This document shows, one piece after another, positions 6,962-10,179 of a stretch of 10,179 nucleotides of DNA (within the stretch, counting starts at the first letter, position 1; every line of letters begins with the position of its first letter). The stretch lies in assembly GCA_020717935.1 (NCBI GenBank), contig DYDK01000047.1, forward strand, positions 1-10,179, given 5' to 3'. Below the pieces are notes generated by a model. It saw only the letters and a list, made by a program, of their open reading frames with translations. It made no database searches and was not told the origin of the DNA. Source of the DNA: Desulfocapsa sp. GTDB lineage: Bacteria > Desulfobacterota > Desulfobulbia > Desulfobulbales > Desulfocapsaceae. The position numbers and the translations under genes are program-made.

Positions 6962-7002
6962 CTCATAGTTGTCGCACACATTCAGAAACAAGGAAGAAAA
7001 AA

Positions 7003-7812
7003 ATGATTCAGGTAATAGTTGCCGGGGCATCCGGTCGCATGGGGCAGCGGGTTGGGTATATGGTCAGTGAGCATCCTGGTTTGCACTATGCCGCTGCCTT
7101 TGAGGCCGCTGGCAATCCGGCTGTTGGGCGGGATGCGGGTGAGCTTGGGGGGTGGGGCAAAAATGGCGTCGCCATTGCCGAGGGACTGGCCTCTATCATT
7201 GATCAGGGGGATGTGATTATTGATTTTACCTTTCACAAGGCAACCATGGAATTTGCCCGACTGGCTGCCAAAGAGAAAAAAGCGATGGTTATTGGCACCA
7301 CAGGCCTGACACCGGAGAATCTGGCAGAACTGACTGAATTGACCCGGCATTTCCCCTGTGTCCAGTCCCCGAATATGGCCGTTGGGGTCAATGTCCTCTT
7401 TAAGCTTGCCGCCAAGGCCGCCTCGATCCTTGGCGACGATTACGATATTGAAATCGTTGAGCTTCATCATAACAAAAAAAAGGATGCCCCCAGCGGCACG
7501 GCCCTCAAACTTGCCGAGATGGCCGCATCTGGCGTGAACCGCAATCTGGCCGAGGTTGCGGTCTATGAACGGTATGGCATGATCGGCGAGCGCAGCAAAA
7601 AGGAGATTGGAGTGCAGACGGTTCGTGGCGGCGATATTGTAGGCGAACACACTATCTATTTTGCCGGCCCCGGCGAACGCATTGAGATTACCCATCGAGC
7701 ACACAGCCGCGATAACTTTGCCAAAGGTGCTACCACCGCCGCGGCCTGGGTTGCCGGGCAGAAGCCTGGTCTCTACACCATGTTTGATGTCCTGGGCCTG
7801 CATGATCTGTAA
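7003..7812 (+). CDS. dapB: 4-hydroxy-tetrahydrodipicolinate reductase
   Basis: Reduces the DapA product to tetrahydrodipicolinate using NAD(P)H; cytosolic homotetramer. The 269 residues are of normal length. The N-terminal Rossmann dinucleotide loop is GASGRMG (8-14), followed by GTTG (98-101). The catalytic block is ELHHNKKKDAPSGTA (153-167) with His155/His156, Lys159 and the substrate-binding PSGT loop (163-166). HRAHSRDNFAKGA (231-243) is the conserved C-terminal block. AAGGAAG (6990-6996) supports the ATG at 7003. It is followed after 18 bp by folK, so the two are likely cotranscribed. A 299-codon open frame on the opposite strand (6982-7881) is a composition shadow of this gene. Confidence 0.98.
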   Translation: MIQVIVAGASGRMGQRVGYMVSEHPGLHYAAAFEAAGNPAVGRDAGELGGWGKNGVAIAEGLASIIDQGDVIIDFTFHKATMEFARLAAKEKKAMVIGTTGLTPENLAELTELTRHFPCVQSPNMAVGVNVLFKLAAKAASILGDDYDIEIVELHHNKKKDAPSGTALKLAEMAASGVNRNLAEVAVYERYGMIGERSKKEIGVQTVRGGDIVGEHTIYFAGPGERIEITHRAHSRDNFAKGATTAAAWVAGQKPGLYTMFDVLGLHDL

Positions 7813-7830
7813 GGCATTCTGGCCGCTGCA

Positions 7831-8391
7831 ATGACCACTGCCTTTATCGGGTTTGGTTCCAATCTGGGCGATGGCCAACACCTCATCCTCAGTGCCTGGA
7901 AACGACTGGCAACCGAGAAATGGGTGGTGCCAATACGGATATCTTCCTTATATCTGACGGAGGCGGTAGGCATGGATACCACTTCTCCCCATGCCTTTTT
8001 TACCAATGCGGTGGGCATGGTGGAAACGGAGCTCGATCCATTGGAACTTTTACATCTCTTATTACACATTGAGGTCGAACATGGACGGCAGCGAGTCAAC
8101 CACCATAGCCGCAATGGCGAAACTACCGGCTATCACGACCGCTCACTGGATCTGGATCTCCTCTCTTTTGGGGGTACCATCTCCCACGAGTTAGAATTGC
8201 ATTTGCCCCACCCCCGTATGAGTGGTCGCCTCTTTGTCCTCGTCCCGTTGAGCGAAATTGCCCCAACCTTTCGTGACCCTGTAACAGGACTGACATCTAC
8301 AGAAATGCGACAGCAGCTTCTTGAACGCATTGATCAAGGAGACGAACTTCCACAGACCATCACGACAATTACAACAATAAAGGGCAAGTGA
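7831..8391 (+). CDS. folK: 2-amino-4-hydroxy-6-hydroxymethyldihydropteridine pyrophosphokinase
   Basis: HPPK transfers pyrophosphate from ATP to 6-hydroxymethyl-7,8-dihydropterin in folate synthesis. Visible family marks are FGSNLGD (8-14), the FTNAVGMVET stretch (about 57-66), IEVEHGRQR (80-88), the signature DRSLDLDLL (about 104-112) with the Mg/ATP-binding aspartates, and LPHPRMSGRLFVLVPL (about 124-139). The 186 residues are at the long end for a stand-alone HPPK because of a low-complexity tail (TITTITTIKGK). The ribosome binding site is weak (AAGG at 7812-7815, well upstream), so translation probably depends on dapB, which ends 18 bp earlier. Its place after dapB is where I would have looked for a diaminopimelate aminotransferase gene such as dapL. 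Confidence 0.95.
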   Translation: MTTAFIGFGSNLGDGQHLILSAWKRLATEKWVVPIRISSLYLTEAVGMDTTSPHAFFTNAVGMVETELDPLELLHLLLHIEVEHGRQRVNHHSRNGETTGYHDRSLDLDLLSFGGTISHELELHLPHPRMSGRLFVLVPLSEIAPTFRDPVTGLTSTEMRQQLLERIDQGDELPQTITTITTIKGK

Positions 8392-8421
8392 TACCTGAAA
8401 AAGTTAGACAAATGCCCTTTA
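8378..8421. repeat. 9-bp inverted repeat spanning the folK stop
   Basis: TAAAGGGCA (8378-8386) and TGCCCTTTA (8413-8421) are perfect reverse complements separated by 26 bases. The stem encloses the folK stop codon and the -35 box of the next promoter. It has no T-run and a large loop, so it is at best a weak terminator. It could also be an operator-like site overlapping the promoter. Confidence 0.35.
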
Positions 8422-8434
8422 ACAACGATATAAT
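8405..8434 (+). promoter_or_regulatory. Sigma70-type promoter for the TRASH-like protein and transaldolase genes
   Basis: The -10 box TATAAT (8429-8434) is a perfect consensus match and lies 18 bp after TAGACA (8405-8410), which matches the TTGACA consensus at five of six positions. Transcription would start near 8441, giving a leader of about 50 bases before the ATG at 8492. The gene there has GAGG at 8480-8483. The position right after folK marks the start of a new transcription unit. It is the best promoter match I found in the window. Confidence 0.65.
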
Positions 8435-8491
8435 GTCTCATGATCTTTTTTCACAATGATACAAGGAGAGGAAACTGTTGAGGTGTAGACT

Positions 8492-8770
8492 ATGAATCCC
8501 ATTCGTTTAGCGCTTCTATGCTGCCTATTGTATAGTGTGTATCGTTTATTTCTCAGCACGGTCAAGCAAAAAAGAACCGATAAGCAATCAGATACACACA
8601 CAGACAGAGTTCCTTCATCGAAGGCGACGGATGTCTTGGTTGAAGATCCTCTATGCCACACCCTTGTTCCCCAAGGGCAGGCAATTCCTTTACAACAAAA
8701 CAATCAATTGTACTATTTCTGCAGCGACACCTGCTACCATCGATTTCTCAACGAACAAGGAGACAAATAA
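8492..8770 (+). CDS. Membrane-anchored small protein with TRASH/YHS-like cysteine motif
   Basis: A 92-residue protein with one N-terminal hydrophobic segment (about 5-22, with a Cys-Cys at 10-11), a hydrophilic linker (25-48) and a C-terminal metal-binding-like module. The module reads [10 protein letters not shown] (51-60), then [12 protein letters not shown] (74-85). The cysteines are Cys55, Cys77 and Cys81, giving C-x21-C-x3-C, which fits the TRASH/YHS treble-clef pattern of metal-binding proteins. The DPxC...VP...YFCSxxC arrangement recalls small PP0621-type proteins. The likely role is binding a transition metal at the membrane; which metal and which side are not visible. Start support is GAGG (8480-8483) and the promoter at 8405-8434. 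Its stop overlaps the transaldolase ATG by one base (TAATG), so the two genes are translationally linked. Confidence 0.82.
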   Translation: MNPIRLALLCCLLYSVYRLFLSTVKQKRTDKQSDTHTDRVPSSKATDVLVEDPLCHTLVPQGQAIPLQQNNQLYYFCSDTCYHRFLNEQGDK

Positions 8771-9414
8771 TGAAATTTTTTATAGATACTGCCAATATAG
8801 ATGAAATTAAAAAAGGGGTTGACATGGGTATGGTTGATGGCGTCACCACCAACCCCTCACTGATTGCCAGAGAGAATAAGCCTTTCGAGGAAATTCTCAA
8901 AGAAATATGCACGGTGGTCGATGGTCCGGTCAGCGCCGAGGTAGTAAGCCTTGAGGCCGAAGCGATGGTCAAAGAGGCCAAAGTTCTGGCGGCCCTCAGC
9001 GACAAGATTGTCATTAAAATCCCGATGATCATGGAAGGAATGAAGGCGGTCAAACACCTCACCGCCATAGGTATCAAGACCAATGTAACCTTGGTATTTT
9101 CAGCGGCCCAGGCCCTATTGGCAGCCAAGGCCGGGGCAACATTCGTCAGTCCTTTTGTGGGTCGGCTCGATGATATTGGTCAGCATGGGATGGAGCTCAT
9201 CAATGAAATCATGACCGTGTATCGCAATTATGATTACCTGAGCGAGGTCATTGTTGCCAGCATCCGCAACCCCTTGCATGTCATGGATGCCGCCATGATT
9301 GGTGCCGATATTGCCACAATTCCCCTCAAGGTCATTGAGCAGTTGGCCCAACATCCACTGACAAGCATTGGCGTAGAACAATTCTTGACTGATTGGGAAA
9401 AACGAACGAAGTGA
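8770..9414 (+). CDS. tal: Transaldolase, TalC/MipB small subfamily
   Basis: Class I aldolase barrel of 214 residues, the size of the small transaldolase/fructose-6-phosphate aldolase family. It opens with [14 protein letters not shown] and [10 protein letters not shown] (24-33), with Asp6 conserved. Lys83 in IVIKIPM is the Schiff-base lysine. [20 protein letters not shown] (104-123) and SPFVGRLDD (127-135) complete the family core. Glu57 (SAEV) and Phe129 (SPFVGR) stand where E. coli FSA has Gln59 and Tyr131, by my alignment from memory. That pair favours true transaldolase activity (C3 dihydroxyacetone transfer between sedoheptulose-7-P and glyceraldehyde-3-P) over fructose-6-P aldolase. AAGGAG (8757-8762) lies seven bases before the ATG. 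An in-frame upstream extension to 8653 is only a shadow of the overlapping gene. Confidence 0.95.
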   Translation: MKFFIDTANIDEIKKGVDMGMVDGVTTNPSLIARENKPFEEILKEICTVVDGPVSAEVVSLEAEAMVKEAKVLAALSDKIVIKIPMIMEGMKAVKHLTAIGIKTNVTLVFSAAQALLAAKAGATFVSPFVGRLDDIGQHGMELINEIMTVYRNYDYLSEVIVASIRNPLHVMDAAMIGADIATIPLKVIEQLAQHPLTSIGVEQFLTDWEKRTK

Positions 9415-9478
9415 GACAGTTCTTCATATACTCCCTCCATCCTGCAATCGTTTGAGAATTTATCAAACAAAGGTGTCC

Positions 9479-10132
9479 ATGAAAACAGCCGTAAAGCTCG
9501 TCTTGACGATAACAGTGGCAATTTTGCTGTATGGACAGTCCCAAGTCCGGGCTGAGATATATACCTTCGTCGATGCTCAAGGAAAGCGCATTTATACCAA
9601 TGTTCCAACCTCCAGCAAAAGTCAATTATATCGAAGCGAAGGAGTCACGATAAGTAAACCCACAACCCATCCCTGGTCAAATGTGTCCTCTGGCGTCCGG
9701 CAAAGATATTCCGCCCGGAATGGAAAAAACAGTACGGAATTTGATCAGCACATTCAGCAGAGTGGATGGCGGCACGATGTTGATCCCCTTCTCATCAAGG
9801 CGATCATCAAGGCAGAATCTGGTTTTAATTGTGATGCCAAGTCAAACAAAGGGGCTTTGGGGCTCATGCAACTCATGCCCGGCACGGCAAAAGATCTGCG
9901 GGTGGCCAACCCGCTCGATCCCCGAGCCAATATTGATGGGGGAACGCGGTATTTTCGAGCCATGCTCGATACCTTTCATGGCAATATTCCTTTAAGTCTG
10001 GCTGCATATAATGTCGGACCCAATCTGGTCAAACAAACCAATACAGTTCCGCAAATTCCTGAGACGATGGAATATGTACAACGGGTACTCCACCATTACA
10101 AGGGCTACAAGGGGTATGCGGGATATAGATGA
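9479..10132 (+). CDS. Secreted lytic transglycosylase with N-terminal DUF4124-like segment
   Basis: Periplasmic peptidoglycan-cleaving enzyme of the SLT/MltC-like (GH23) type, 217 residues. A signal peptide covers about residues 1-25 (MKTAVK, a hydrophobic core, then VRA-EI). Residues 26-44 (EIYTFVDAQGKRIYTNVPT) match the DUF4124 pattern. After a low-complexity linker comes the transglycosylase domain (about 95-208): the catalytic Glu113 in KAESGF, GALGLMQLMPGTA (125-137), DPRANIDGG (147-155) and LAAYNVGP (174-181). The ATG at 9479 is preferred over an in-frame TTG at 9452 because AAAGG (9469-9473) precedes it and the signal peptide then has a normal start. GTTTGA (9450-9455) and TCAAAC (9463-9468) form a 6-bp hairpin right before that ribosome binding site. 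The 64-bp gap after the transaldolase shows no clear promoter. Confidence 0.93.
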   Translation: MKTAVKLVLTITVAILLYGQSQVRAEIYTFVDAQGKRIYTNVPTSSKSQLYRSEGVTISKPTTHPWSNVSSGVRQRYSARNGKNSTEFDQHIQQSGWRHDVDPLLIKAIIKAESGFNCDAKSNKGALGLMQLMPGTAKDLRVANPLDPRANIDGGTRYFRAMLDTFHGNIPLSLAAYNVGPNLVKQTNTVPQIPETMEYVQRVLHHYKGYKGYAGYR

Positions 10133-10179
10133 GCCTCTTGCAAAATGAAGATTTTCGTTCAAAATCGAGGCATGCGAAA
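10133..10179. repeat. Start of a repeat-like palindromic sequence, cut by the window end
   Basis: Immediately after the transglycosylase stop, GCCTC (10133-10137) and GAGGC (10167-10171) form an outer inverted repeat. Inside it GATTTT-CGTTC-AAAATC (10150-10166) forms a 6-bp hairpin, and AAAAT (10142-10146) can alternatively pair with ATTTT (10151-10155). The nested AT-rich stems suggest a further intergenic repeat or 3' end structure, but the window stops before its extent can be seen. It shares CAAAATGAA with the dapA-dapB element (6926-6934), which may be chance. Confidence 0.4.

Noticed and set aside
6867..7002. Lysine riboswitch upstream of dapB
   Set aside because: The region is 136 bp of simple inverted repeats and lacks the five-way junction size and conserved core of the L-box.
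6982..7881. 299-codon open frame on the minus strand across dapB
   Set aside because: It lies entirely opposite dapB, whose catalytic motifs are intact. The translation is low in recognisable motifs, and an open frame of this length is expected opposite GC-rich codons.
8653..8769. N-terminal extension of the transaldolase to an upstream ATG
   Set aside because: The extra residues are the 92-aa gene read in another frame. The family starts at MKFFIDTA, which has its own AAGGAG at the right distance.
9452..9478. TTG start nine codons upstream for the lytic transglycosylase
   Set aside because: The TTG lies in a small hairpin with no ribosome binding site, while the ATG at 9479 has AAAGG upstream and begins a normal signal peptide.

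Overview
The window reads as a chromosomal stretch from a Gram-negative bacterium, most likely a Desulfobacterota member close to the Desulfobulbales (a recollection of gene order and protein style, not a search result). The clues are the order argH, fibronectin-type lipoprotein, lysA, dapF, dapA, dapB; a secreted protein that opens with a KVVVVPL motif after its signal peptide; and a lipoprotein with a good lipobox. All eleven credible genes are on the + strand. Most of the content is housekeeping.

Layout. A 73-residue uncharacterised protein (77-298) precedes argH (435-1820, last step of arginine synthesis). argH overlaps by 4 bp a lipoprotein with three fibronectin III-like repeats (1817-2881). 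An AT-rich gene for a small secreted protein (2965-3573) follows. It is preceded by a perfect 14-bp tandem duplication and followed by two palindromic elements (3573-3673 and 3700-3734). Next comes the diaminopimelate/lysine block: lysA (3790-5046), dapF (5043-5912, 4-bp overlap), dapA (5985-6866), an inverted-repeat element (6873-6961), dapB (7003-7812) and the folate gene folK (7831-8391). A recognisable sigma70-type promoter (8405-8434) then starts a two-gene unit: a membrane-anchored protein with a TRASH/YHS-like cysteine pattern (8492-8770) overlapping by 1 bp a TalC-type transaldolase (8770-9414). The window closes with a secreted lytic transglycosylase (9479-10132) and the start of another repeat-like sequence.

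How it fits together. DapA and DapB make tetrahydrodipicolinate, DapF makes meso-diaminopimelate for peptidoglycan, and LysA decarboxylates that to lysine. The intermediate steps (dapL, or dapC/D/E) are not here. The transglycosylase cleaves diaminopimelate-containing peptidoglycan, but nothing in the sequence ties it to the dap genes by regulation.

The least ordinary features are intergenic: four different inverted-repeat or palindromic elements, three of them between biosynthetic genes, and an AT-rich secreted gene that separates the lipoprotein from lysA. The lipoprotein's mature N-terminus resembles LptM, which in E. coli also sits beside dapF. I found no CRISPR array, tRNA, rRNA, transposase or recognisable defence system.
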